NCBI GenBank assembly: GCA_016714085.1
Contig: JADJNW010000013.1
Location: 1-64,000 of the forward strand
Reading direction: 5' to 3'
DNA: 64,000 nucleotides
Source: Saprospiraceae bacterium
Lineage (GTDB): Bacteria > Bacteroidota > Bacteroidia > Chitinophagales > Saprospiraceae
The notes under the pieces were generated by a model, which was not told the origin of the DNA, ran no database searches, and saw only the letters and a program-made list of their open reading frames with translations. A program made the position numbers and the translations under genes. Shown piece by piece: positions 40,529-48,860 of the stretch. Within the stretch, counting starts at the first letter, position 1. Every line of letters begins with the position of its first letter.

Positions 40529-41962
40529 ATGAAGCAATACATCGTTGTCGCATTGAGTTCCTTGCTAAGCGCCGTTTTGGCTGTGCTGATTTATCGAGTT
40601 TTTGACGAGCCGCAGCAAGTGGTGATCCGCGAACCGTCTTCTGCAACTTACGCCACGCTTGGCTATGATCCCTTATCTGATGTGCCGTTGCGCACTTTTT
40701 TGTCTTCCGCACCGACTAATTTTACTGCTTCCGCAGAATCTGTCACTTCCTCAGTGGTGAATATCAAAACGATCCAATCGGGCAATGGCTTTGATTTTTG
40801 GGGCAATAATTCTTACGGAAGTTCCTCAGGATCAGGCGTTATTGTGTCTCCCGATGGTTTTGTCGTTACGAATAACCATGTGATTGATGGCGGTACAAAA
40901 ATAAATGTCACCCTCAACGATAAACGAGAATTTGAAGCGGAGTTGATCGGCACAGATCCCAGCACTGACTTGGCTTTGGTGAAAATTGATGCAAAAAATT
41001 TGCCCCATACAAAATTCGGTAATTCCGATTCCTTGCGCGTAGGCGAATGGGTATTGGCGGTTGGCAATCCTTTTAATCTGGAATCCACCGTCACTGCGGG
41101 CATCGTGAGCGCCAAAGGCAGAAGCATTGATATTTTGGAAGGGCAAGATCGAATCGAATCTTTTATACAAACAGACGCAGCAGTCAATCCCGGCAATAGC
41201 GGTGGCGCTTTGGTGAATACTAACGGCGAACTGATTGGCATTAATACTGCAATCATCACACGCTCAGGGCGTTATGAAGGTTATTCCTTTGCCGTGCCGT
41301 CCAATCTGGTACGAAAAGTAATCAAGGATTTGCGCGATTACGGCATCGTACAACGCGGAATGCTGGGCGTTTTTATTGATAATATGACCGGCGAACGCGC
41401 TAAAGAATTGGGTTTGAAGGCAATCGAAGGTATTTATGTGACGCGTGTGACACCTGGCAGCGGCGCGGATGATGCGGGCTTGCGAAAAGGTGATGTAATC
41501 GTAGGAATCAACGGTACCAAAACCAAAACCGTACCCGAAATGCAGGAACAAGTAGGGCGCTATCGTCCTGGCAATACCCTTTCGGTAGAATATATGCGCG
41601 ATGGTAAGAAAGAAAGCGCTAAAGTACTCCTTAAAAATAAAAGCAATAATACCACGCTCATCGCTTCTAATGAAGAAGATTGGTTGAAAAATCTGGGGAT
41701 AGAATTACAGGATTTGAGCGATGAAGACCTGGAACGCATTGGCAAACACGGCGTGCGTGTACTGAGTATTTACAGGGGCAGTAAGATTGAGCGCACCAAT
41801 ATGGAACCAGGATTTATCATTACTAAAGTGGGTGAAAAGAAAATTAAAAATATCAAGGAATTTATTGAAACGATTAAAGAGACCGAAGGCAAAGTGATGC
41901 TTGAAGGTTTTTATGAAGACTATCCTGGCGAATATTATTACGCTTTTGCTTTGGATTCTTAA
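40529..41962 (+). CDS. HtrA/DegP-like periplasmic serine protease
   Basis: Envelope quality-control protease of 477 residues. An N-terminal hydrophobic segment (IVVALSSLLSAVLAVLIYRV) anchors or exports it. The trypsin-like domain has the catalytic His in VVTNNHVIDGG, Asp in PSTDLALVKID and Ser in AAVNPGNSGGALVN. The first PDZ domain (about 285-375) has GMLGVFIDNM and GADDAGLRKGDVIVGINGTK. A second, shorter PDZ-like region with GVRVLSIYRGSKIERTNM and PGFIITKVGEKK reaches the C-terminus. It ends in a strong terminator. Confidence 0.96.
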   Translation: MKQYIVVALSSLLSAVLAVLIYRVFDEPQQVVIREPSSATYATLGYDPLSDVPLRTFLSSAPTNFTASAESVTSSVVNIKTIQSGNGFDFWGNNSYGSSSGSGVIVSPDGFVVTNNHVIDGGTKINVTLNDKREFEAELIGTDPSTDLALVKIDAKNLPHTKFGNSDSLRVGEWVLAVGNPFNLESTVTAGIVSAKGRSIDILEGQDRIESFIQTDAAVNPGNSGGALVNTNGELIGINTAIITRSGRYEGYSFAVPSNLVRKVIKDLRDYGIVQRGMLGVFIDNMTGERAKELGLKAIEGIYVTRVTPGSGADDAGLRKGDVIVGINGTKTKTVPEMQEQVGRYRPGNTLSVEYMRDGKKESAKVLLKNKSNNTTLIASNEEDWLKNLGIELQDLSDEDLERIGKHGVRVLSIYRGSKIERTNMEPGFIITKVGEKKIKNIKEFIETIKETEGKVMLEGFYEDYPGEYYYAFALDS

Positions 41963-41985
41963 TATTGATTATCAATGAATTACAG

Positions 41986-42020
41986 AAAGACCAAGTAACG
42001 AAAATTTGCTTGGTCTTTTT
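41986..42020 (+). terminator. terminator of the htrA-like gene
   Basis: AAAGACCAAG pairs with CTTGGTCTTT (42009-42018) around a 13-nt loop, followed by T-rich sequence. Confidence 0.85.
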
Positions 42021-42230
42021 GTTTTTTATCCTTTATATTATATGGAATGCCAGAGCTTAATACCATTTTAATTAATGATGGTATATTTATTTTTTATAAA
42101 AGAATAATTATCAAGCATTTAGATATTCATACTTTCGATTTCTAACTTCGTAATTTGTTATAAATGATATATTTTTGAATAAGAATAGGGTAGTAGTGAC
42201 AATTTTGGCATCTTAACAAAAACGGATATT

Positions 42231-43208
42231 ATGTTTAAATATGTTGCACTTTCTATTCCTATTTTCATCGTTATGATTGCTTTTGAAGCGCTGGCAAGCT
42301 GGCTGCGGCGCGATGAGAATTATCGCTTTTCGGATGCAATCACCAATTTAAGTCTTGGTTTAGGGCAAACCGTGATTGATGCCTTACTCAAAACGGTGCT
42401 AATCTTGCTGTACATCGCGGTGTATGATCATGTTGCGCTGATAAAATTGCCTGATAATTGGGTCACTTTTGTAACGATGCTCTTGCTGTATGACTTTATT
42501 TATTATTGGTTTCACCGTTTTAGTCACCGCATCAATTTTTTGTGGGCGGTGCATATTGTGCATCATTCGAGCGAAGATTTCAATTTTACGGTGGCACTTC
42601 GGCAGGCATGGCTGCATAAAACGGTGGCTTTTGCATTCTTTGCGCCATTCCCATTTTTAGGCGTCAGCCCGATCATGTTTGCTTATATCAATGCTTTTCA
42701 AACGCTTTATCAATTCTGGTTGCATACCAAATACATCGGCAAATTAGGCCCGCTGGAGTGGCTACTCGTTACACCTTCGCACCATCGCGTGCATCATAGC
42801 TTTGCGCCGGAGCATTTGGATAAAAATTTTGGCGGTACTTTAATCGTTTGGGATCGCTTATTCGGTTCCTTTGCGGAAGAAAAAATAAGCCCGGTTTTTG
42901 GCATTACGAAGCCTGTGCAGACCTGGAATCCGCTTTGGGCAAATTTGCATTATTGGAAAGATTTATTTGTAATGGCTTATAAAACAGATAAATGGAAGGA
43001 AAAAATCCAAGTGTTTTTCCGACCACCAGATTGGCAGCCAAAGTATATGCAGAAAGAAGAGTCAAAACCGAATGATTTAAAGGATTTCAAAAAATATGAT
43101 ACACCGCTGTCTCCGGCTTTAGGTTGGTACATAATATTTCAAATTTTTTATAATATTATATATTTCCCTTTATATATTATTGAGCTGGACGCCATTTGCT
43201 TTTTATGA
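42231..43208 (+). CDS. sterol desaturase / fatty acid hydroxylase family protein, N-terminal part
   Basis: A di-iron membrane hydroxylase family member. The eight-His metal site is visible: YWFHRFSHRINFLW, AVHIVHHSSEDFN and SHHRVHHSFAPEHLD. Membrane helices precede it (VALSIPIFIVMIAFEALASW) and others lie between. Bacteroidota members are about 410 residues; this frame stops after 325, and the missing C-terminal membrane region is encoded in another frame from about 43180. The junction lies in AT-rich DNA at about 43144-43180. Joining the frames gives about 410 residues, so this is one gene with a one-base insertion (or two-base deletion), real or from sequencing. Confidence 0.88.
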   Translation: MFKYVALSIPIFIVMIAFEALASWLRRDENYRFSDAITNLSLGLGQTVIDALLKTVLILLYIAVYDHVALIKLPDNWVTFVTMLLLYDFIYYWFHRFSHRINFLWAVHIVHHSSEDFNFTVALRQAWLHKTVAFAFFAPFPFLGVSPIMFAYINAFQTLYQFWLHTKYIGKLGPLEWLLVTPSHHRVHHSFAPEHLDKNFGGTLIVWDRLFGSFAEEKISPVFGITKPVQTWNPLWANLHYWKDLFVMAYKTDKWKEKIQVFFRPPDWQPKYMQKEESKPNDLKDFKKYDTPLSPALGWYIIFQIFYNIIYFPLYIIELDAICFL

Positions 43209-43467
43209 AAAACTATTTTTGGCGGGCTTGATTTTGTGGTCACTGATCCAATTTGGATTACTTATAAGCCGACGTCAAGGGGCTGTTTTATTAGAGGTGA
43301 TACGGCTCGGATTGCTGTACGCCGTGCTATTTCATTTTTTTACGCTTTGGACAAACACATTTTATATGCAAATAGGTGGATTTTTATGCGCGCTTTTATT
43401 TGCAACTTGGGCATACCTGGCAGTTCGATTTCAGCGCGCTTCGGCAGGAGAGGCGGTGATAGAATAA
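43180..43467 (+). CDS. C-terminal part of the sterol desaturase family protein (frame-shifted)
   Basis: Ninety-five residues with three membrane segments (LFLAGLILWSLIQFGLL, LGLLYAVLFHFFTLW, GGFLCALLFATWAYLAV). It overlaps the preceding frame by 29 bp and reads LSWTPFAFYEK at its start, which follows naturally from the upstream protein. It is unlikely to be an independent gene, because it lacks its own signals and its first codon is TTG inside the other frame. Confidence 0.75.
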   Translation: MSWTPFAFYEKLFLAGLILWSLIQFGLLISRRQGAVLLEVIRLGLLYAVLFHFFTLWTNTFYMQIGGFLCALLFATWAYLAVRFQRASAGEAVIE

Positions 43468-43518
43468 AGAGATTGTGATGTCATTATTACATGATAATGA
43501 CATCACGTTATTATATTT

Positions 43519-43932
43519 TTATAATAATTTTGATTCTGAAGTAATCGGTACACTCAAAGCGCGTGAAACGATACAATTTGCCTCTTTTTCTTTCACAACT
43601 GCCTCAAAATCAGCAGCCGAGATGCCGGCCACTTTGCCAATAATTGACAGGTGAATGCCAGTGATATTGCCTGATTCCAGCGTAAGCGTTCCTTCCGTAT
43701 CGAGCGATTCGGGCTGCAATCCTTGCTGGGTAAGCGCTGCGCCGACCGCCATCGTGAAACAACCAACATGAGCTGCCAGGAGCAATTCTTCAGGATTGGT
43801 GCCGGTTACGCCTTCTTCAAAACGGGTTTTATATGAATAATTTTGTTCATTCAAAATGCCACTCTGCGTTGTCAAATGGCCTTTTCCTTCTTTGAGTGTC
43901 CCTTCCCAGTGGGCTTTTGCGGTTCTTTTCAT
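43519..43932 (-). CDS. OsmC-family peroxiredoxin-like protein
   Basis: A 137-residue OsmC subgroup protein that reduces organic hydroperoxides through two cysteines. The N-terminal strand region is KRTAKAHWEGTLKEGKGHL. The first Cys is in PEELLLAAHVGCFTMAVG and the second in KEANCIVSRALSV. Cytosolic. It is 12 nt downstream of the sugar isomerase-like gene, so it is probably cotranscribed. Confidence 0.94.
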   Translation of the reverse strand: MKRTAKAHWEGTLKEGKGHLTTQSGILNEQNYSYKTRFEEGVTGTNPEELLLAAHVGCFTMAVGAALTQQGLQPESLDTEGTLTLESGNITGIHLSIIGKVAGISAADFEAVVKEKEANCIVSRALSVPITSESKLL

Positions 43933-43944
43933 GCTATTTTGTTT

Positions 43945-44799
43945 TTAATATCGAAGATTTTTTAAATAATTATAACTGATTTCAATACTTTCCAGCGGCG
44001 TATGGTTTTTGCAAATATCTTGTTCCACAAAGAAATATTTCATGCCAGATTTTTTACCTGCTTTAAAGATTGGTTTCCAGTCAATTGTGCCATTTCCAAC
44101 TTCGGTAAAAAATTGCTGCTGTGTGTTATCCATATCTTTTACGTGCCAAAGTTCTATCCGTCCGGGATTATTTTTGAAATAAGCGAGCGGGTCTTTGCCG
44201 GCTTTCTTCGTCCAGTACAAATCCATTTCGATTTTCACCAGATTGGCATCGCATTCTTTCAGCATCAAATCAAATGGAATTTGACCATCCAATGTCATAA
44301 ACTCAAAATCGTGGTTGTGATAAGCCAATTGAAGTCCAGCTTTTTTTGCAATTTCGCCACATTTATTGAGCAACTCGCAGAGCTTTTTGTATTGATCAAT
44401 ATTTTTGCGCTCGTTTTCCATCAAATAAGGACAAACCACATATCGCTGACCCAGTAGCTTGGCATCCGCTACCGCTCGTTCCCAATCGCCTCTCAAAATA
44501 TCCAAACCAAGATGACTGCTAAATGTTTTTAAACCAAGATCATCCAAAATTTTCTTGAATTCAGCCGGGGATTTCCCATATACTTTTCCGTCTCCGTAGC
44601 CCGCCAATTCTACATGATCGTAGCCAATTTGTGCCACTTTGGTCAGCGTACCCATTAAATCTTTTGAGATAGCATCACGCACGCTGTAAAGCTGCACGCC
44701 TACTTGACCCACTTTTTTGAAGGCGTTTAAAAACTCAGGGAAAGCCAATGCGCCAAGCGCTGCGGCCGAGGATGTTTGAATAAAATCGCGTCTTTTCAT
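43945..44799 (-). CDS. Tat-exported sugar phosphate isomerase/epimerase-like TIM barrel
   Basis: A 284-residue xylose-isomerase-like TIM barrel. The N-terminus MKRRDFIQTSSAAALGALAF is a Tat signal with twin Arg. The barrel starts VGVQLYSVRDAI. Metal-binding and catalytic acidic residues are plausible in HNHDFEF, KIEMDLYWTKKAG, ELWHVKDMD and FVEQDICKN. Bacteroidota members are usually annotated as sugar phosphate isomerase/epimerase and are periplasmic; substrates are mostly unknown. Upstream member of a pair with osmC. Confidence 0.92.
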   Translation of the reverse strand: MKRRDFIQTSSAAALGALAFPEFLNAFKKVGQVGVQLYSVRDAISKDLMGTLTKVAQIGYDHVELAGYGDGKVYGKSPAEFKKILDDLGLKTFSSHLGLDILRGDWERAVADAKLLGQRYVVCPYLMENERKNIDQYKKLCELLNKCGEIAKKAGLQLAYHNHDFEFMTLDGQIPFDLMLKECDANLVKIEMDLYWTKKAGKDPLAYFKNNPGRIELWHVKDMDNTQQQFFTEVGNGTIDWKPIFKAGKKSGMKYFFVEQDICKNHTPLESIEISYNYLKNLRY

Positions 44800-44804
44800 G
44801 GTTT

Positions 44805-44865
44805 AATTAGTTTTAGGTTATAAGTTTCAGGTTATAGGTTAACTTTCAACATGAAACCTGAAACT
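44805..44865. repeat. folded-back word repeat with two competing left arms
   Basis: AGTTTCAGGTT (44823-44833) is the exact complement of AACCTGAAACT (44855-44865). A second copy, AATTAGTTTTAGGTT (44805-44819), can pair with the same right arm extended to AACCTGAAACTAATT with one G-T pair. It fills the gap between the TMEM220-like and isomerase genes. Confidence 0.7.
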
Positions 44866-45220
44866 AATTTTTTCGAGCTTTAAAGTAATGAAATCCAAGC
44901 ACAATCAAGCATAAAAATAGCCCCAAAAATTCGCGCGTGTACTCAATATGCGGTTCTTCTGCTTTCATCGTCTCTGCAATATTGGGCATTCCCATTTGAA
45001 TCCAATGAATAAATTCCGGGATCAAAAATCCTAACCAGATAAGACAAATTAGCATTCCTGTTAATATGATCCAGCGATTATATTTTTTAAAAGCGGCAAA
45101 TGCCGATATGCCTGCCACCATTGTGTAAAGCGCCATCCAGCCCCAGGGATCAGGGTCGTTATACTGTACAATGGCGAATAATAAGAATATTGCCGCAATA
45201 ATAATATTTAGTATTTTCAT
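44864..45220 (-). CDS. TMEM220-like small membrane protein
   Basis: A 118-residue integral membrane protein with about four helices. It begins MKILNIIIAAIFLLFAIVQY with the family motif QYNDPDPWGWMALY, then WIILTGMLICLIWLGFLI and EFLGLFLCLIVLGFHYF. Function unknown. A longer reading from 45304 would add 28 residues translated from the word repeat upstream; ATG 45220 is the true start. It lies between the TonB-dependent receptor and isomerase genes, each gap filled by a word-repeat hairpin. Confidence 0.85.
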   Translation of the reverse strand: MKILNIIIAAIFLLFAIVQYNDPDPWGWMALYTMVAGISAFAAFKKYNRWIILTGMLICLIWLGFLIPEFIHWIQMGMPNIAETMKAEEPHIEYTREFLGLFLCLIVLGFHYFKARKN

Positions 45221-45226
45221 AATATT

Positions 45227-45306
45227 TAGTGTTTTGGTGTTATAGTGTTTTGGTGCTTTAGTATTATAGTGCGATCGAACCAAAATACCATCGTACCATA
45301 ACACTA
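45227..45306. repeat. folded-back word repeat (TAGTGTTTTGGTG type)
   Basis: The left arm 45227-45256 and right arm 45277-45306 are ungapped complements at 23 of 30 positions. Within the left arm the word AGTGTTTTGGTG occurs twice, 18 bp apart. It fills the whole gap between the TonB-dependent receptor stop and the TMEM220-like start. Confidence 0.75.
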
Positions 45307-45307
45307 T

Positions 45308-47644
45308 TTAAAACTCCACTCGCCAGCTTAATAAAGGTATGAGTCCTAATTGATTTTTTATTAGAATAGCTTTTTGTTGTATATCATAATAACTAAATGC
45401 CATATTTTGTGCATTCGTTGCGTTCTGAATATCAAGGGCTAAAGTGCTGCTGTACTTGGCTTTATTGCGTTTGTAATAAAATCGCAAATCGGTTCGGAAA
45501 TAAGGATTTTGTTTGTTTTCAAAAGCATTTTCATTTTGGTAAATCGTTTTTCCTGCATCTGCCGAAGCTTGTTGATCGATAGGTGTTTCGCGGAAGCCAC
45601 CAAGATAAGAAACTCGAATATTCGCGCCGAAAACCGCGTCAATACTGCCTTCTTTTTGCGCCCAGCGCCATTCTTTCCCGCCTGTTGCATTGAAAATATA
45701 ACCGCCATTATAGCGTGTATCGCGCTCAATGCCATCGCTGCCTTCGTAGCGGGCATTGTATAAAGTTCCATTTAATAAAAAGTAATAATCTTCGGTGATT
45801 AATTTTTGCCAGGTAATTTCCAATCCATAATTTTTACCAAAACCGTTATTTATAAGTCGCTCATTTACAAAAGTTTCCAATAAATTTAAAGCAGAAAACG
45901 AATTTTGAGCATCCGCTGAAATTGGTACATCGAATAGACTTTGATAATAAACTTCCACGCCCAGTGTCGTCGAAGGACTCAAGCATTCCCGATAGCCCAG
46001 CACGATATGATGCGCTTTCGTAAAATCAAGATTTTCATTAGGATTACCCCCGGCAATTTGTGCAAAATAAAGCTGCGGCTGCTGCAATTGGCTATGCAAA
46101 CCATACGCCAGACTCAAGCTGCGACAGGCATTGAGCTCCCAACTCAAGGAAGCGCGCGGCTCTAATGCTGTTGTTGAATTGAATGTAAAATGAGAAAGAT
46201 GCAAACCGACATTTGTCGTTAACTTGGGCGAAAGGCGCATCCGCCAATTAGCATAAGGTTGAATTAAAATGCCATCTCCTTCGCCGGAAGCGGCAGTGAG
46301 ATTATTTTCAATGGATTGAATATCAAAGCTTTGCTGCGTAGCTAAAAGACCGAATTGCCAATTGGAGCGAATACTTTGTTTGAAATTTAAAGAAGTATGC
46401 AAGGATAATTTGCTTTGTAAATACTGGTCTTCTTCAATCGGGTGGAGTTTGTATTCTGTATCCAGGCGCTCGCCTGTACGCTCGCTGTCCAGAATAGAAT
46501 AGGCTAAAGCTGTACGCCAAATCGCTTTTCTACCAAGGGGTTTGGTGAAAGTCGTGCCCAACGCACCCATCGAGGATTTGAATCTAATATCGAATCGATC
46601 TTTTTGAAATTCCCAAACCGAAGAATCGCGTTCCGCCTCGAAGATATTTTCGCTGTTGCCACCCATGCCAAAGAAAGTAAGCCGAGCGCCATTTTTGAAT
46701 GGAAAATTAAAATTAAAGGAAAGATCGTAGAAGTTGATTTGCTCGTCACCAAAATTGACACCCAATTGTCCCAGCAAACCAACGGTTGAATACCGCGCAT
46801 TGAAAAGATAAGAAGCATCACCATTTTTGGAAAATGGCCCCTCGCTGGCAAGATCAATCCCAATCAAACCAATCTGGGCAATGGTTTCGCGCTGTTGGTT
46901 ATTGCCATTTCGCAAGCGCATATCCATTACCGCCGAGATTGCGTTGCCATATTCCGCAGGAAAAGCGCCTGTGAAAAAAGTCGAAGTCCCCAGCATTTGA
47001 GCGCTCAGGATGTTCACACCGCCGCCGTTCGCCGTCACGCGATCGCTGAAAGTGCCAGCATTTGGCGTATGATTTGGATTTACAATATCCACACCTTCGA
47101 GGCGCCAGAGCAAGCCATTGGGCGAGTTGCCGCGCACAGAAATCCCATTCGCCTGATCGTTGTCACCAACAACGCCAGCCAGCGCCATCGACAATCTCAC
47201 CGGATCATAAAAAGTTGCGGGAAAGCGCAGTGTTTCCTCAATTGTCAAGGTTTTTACGCTCACAGGATGTGGCACATTGCGCGAAGCACGCACCACCACT
47301 TCGTCCACTTGCGTTGCTTGTTCTGTCAATTCGATATGTTGGATTACCTCACGCCCGGATTCTACCAAAACCTCAGCAATGATCAATGTTTGATAGCCCA
47401 GATAGCTTGCCTGCAAGCGATAGCGCCCAATGGGAATTTTTTCAAAACGATAATTGCCAGCGGAGTCACTCACAGCGCCATTATTGGTTTCCAAAATTTG
47501 AATGGTCGCCCCTGCAAGTGGTTGTCCCGTATCTGCATCGATTATGCTTCCGCGAATGGTTTGGGTCAGGTTTTGAGCTGCCATAGCCATTGGCAAAAGG
47601 TAGCATAATATTGCGATCAAGATTAGTCGGTGATTGGTTTGCAT
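45308..47644 (-). CDS. TonB-dependent outer-membrane receptor
   Basis: A 778-residue outer-membrane transporter. The ATG at 47644 starts the signal peptide (RLILIAILCYLLPMAMAAQ); a GTG six codons upstream is possible. A CarboxypepD_reg-like domain at about 25-110 has RGSIIDADTGQPLAGATI and YRFEKIPIGRYRLQASYLGY. The plug follows with EVVVRASRNVPHPVS, GISVRGNSPNGLLWRLEGVD and NPNHTPNAGTFSDRV. The beta-barrel fills the rest, ending SWRVEF with a terminal aromatic. No SusD partner is adjacent, which argues against a SusCD glycan uptake pair. Substrate unknown. Confidence 0.95.
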   Translation of the reverse strand: MQTNHRLILIAILCYLLPMAMAAQNLTQTIRGSIIDADTGQPLAGATIQILETNNGAVSDSAGNYRFEKIPIGRYRLQASYLGYQTLIIAEVLVESGREVIQHIELTEQATQVDEVVVRASRNVPHPVSVKTLTIEETLRFPATFYDPVRLSMALAGVVGDNDQANGISVRGNSPNGLLWRLEGVDIVNPNHTPNAGTFSDRVTANGGGVNILSAQMLGTSTFFTGAFPAEYGNAISAVMDMRLRNGNNQQRETIAQIGLIGIDLASEGPFSKNGDASYLFNARYSTVGLLGQLGVNFGDEQINFYDLSFNFNFPFKNGARLTFFGMGGNSENIFEAERDSSVWEFQKDRFDIRFKSSMGALGTTFTKPLGRKAIWRTALAYSILDSERTGERLDTEYKLHPIEEDQYLQSKLSLHTSLNFKQSIRSNWQFGLLATQQSFDIQSIENNLTAASGEGDGILIQPYANWRMRLSPKLTTNVGLHLSHFTFNSTTALEPRASLSWELNACRSLSLAYGLHSQLQQPQLYFAQIAGGNPNENLDFTKAHHIVLGYRECLSPSTTLGVEVYYQSLFDVPISADAQNSFSALNLLETFVNERLINNGFGKNYGLEITWQKLITEDYYFLLNGTLYNARYEGSDGIERDTRYNGGYIFNATGGKEWRWAQKEGSIDAVFGANIRVSYLGGFRETPIDQQASADAGKTIYQNENAFENKQNPYFRTDLRFYYKRNKAKYSSTLALDIQNATNAQNMAFSYYDIQQKAILIKNQLGLIPLLSWRVEF

Positions 47645-47861
47645 TGTATTTATTCGTTTCACTTTGATTGCGAAATTAGGCCAAACTACGGCATTTCCGA
47701 ATTTTTGACTTCAATAAACTTATTCAAAAATGAGGATTAAGAAAATTTCAAAGTTCTTAATCCTTGCATCATCAATGATAGGAGAAATTTTAATAAAAAA
47801 ATTTAAATGGAATAGGGGGAAAGGCAACCTTTCATAATCTATAGTATAAAAAGTAAGCAAA

Positions 47862-48455
47862 ATGAAAAAGTTATTGATCTCGGCTGTATGTAGTTTACTG
47901 GCAATGTTTGCATTTGCACAACACGAAACGATTTTCAGCAATGCCCGCGTGGTGGGCGGTTTTGGTGGCCCGATTACCGAATGGGGCTTGAATAATAATT
48001 TGAAAACTTCTTACGGCGGCGGTGGCGGCGTAGTGATCGGCGGCGCGTTTATTGGTGGCTACGGCTTGGCCAGTGTTGATTTGAATGACGTAATTGATGG
48101 TCAGGATATTGAACAGATTGAATTGGGACACGGCGGTTTTTGGTTGGGTTATACTTATAAACCTTATAAATTGGTACACTTGTTTTCCAGTGCCAAGATT
48201 GGCTGGGGCGCTGTGAATATTCAAACCGACAACTTCGATCCATTCGATAATGACATCAACGATCAGATTTTTGTAATGACGCCTGAACTGGGCTTGGAAC
48301 TTAATATTTTCAAGTGGTTTCGCATAGCCGGTGGCGTAGGTTACCGTTGGGTAAATGGCACGAACGGGAAAGGACAATACGACGACGAAACATTCAGCGG
48401 GGCTGTGGCGAATATGACGCTGCGCTTCGGCTGGTTTGGCAATCGCAGATTTTAG
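47862..48455 (+). CDS. predicted outer-membrane beta-barrel protein
   Basis: A 197-residue exported protein of unknown function. Signal peptide: KKLLISAVCSLLAMFAFAQ. The mature part alternates hydrophobic and polar residues with many Gly and aromatic residues (GGGGGVVIGGAFIGGYGLA, GGFWLGYTYKPYKLVHLF, LGLELNIFKWFRIAGGVGYR) and ends MTLRFGWFGNRRF. The pattern suggests an 8-strand barrel. Divergent from the TonB-dependent receptor, and followed by a REP-like hairpin. Confidence 0.8.
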   Translation: MKKLLISAVCSLLAMFAFAQHETIFSNARVVGGFGGPITEWGLNNNLKTSYGGGGGVVIGGAFIGGYGLASVDLNDVIDGQDIEQIELGHGGFWLGYTYKPYKLVHLFSSAKIGWGAVNIQTDNFDPFDNDINDQIFVMTPELGLELNIFKWFRIAGGVGYRWVNGTNGKGQYDDETFSGAVANMTLRFGWFGNRRF

Positions 48456-48860
48456 TAGTTCCGAATGTGGCTCCGATTGCCAATCGGAGCTACCAAATTA
48501 AAACAATCTACATAACCCTGAGGCTTCTTCGGTCATTTTTATAAGCAAAACGGAAGGATTTAATTGCGCTTTCGCACGAAAATGTGAGCGTTCCGGGGGA
48601 GTCTCTTTTTATACACCCGACTCAAAAATGAAAGCTCTTGTAAGAATTTTCACCTGGATTATTTATTCGTTATTACATCCTCATTATTATTATTTACAAA
48701 ATATTATTGGTACAACACCAAGGAATATGATCAAATCGATTTATTCCCGACAGTTAATTATTATGTAGAATTTTAATAATAATGATGATTTAAGTCATCG
48801 CATAACACCCCGATAATCAATATATTGAAAAACAATCTTTAACCAAAAGCATTTGACATC
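48456..48860. other. 405-bp intergenic region
   Basis: It starts with a REP-like hairpin (48470-48490). The rest is AT-rich with no TAnnTTTG match before the DUF2807 gene and no gene seen. Confidence 0.6.
48470..48490. terminator. REP-like hairpin, sister of 8570-8590
   Basis: GCTCCGATT-GCC-AATCGGAGC: 9-bp perfect stem, loop GCC, followed by TAC as in the other copy. Relative to that copy one base pair is changed on both sides (A-T to T-A), which keeps the stem. It begins 15 nt after the preceding stop codon. No T run. Confidence 0.6.

Noticed and set aside
45221..45304. N-terminal extension of the TMEM220-like protein
   Set aside because: The 28 extra residues are translated from a low-complexity word repeat and do not resemble the family.
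45308..47644. SusC of a SusCD glycan-uptake pair
   Set aside because: No SusD-like lipoprotein gene is adjacent and the receptor is shorter than typical SusC proteins.
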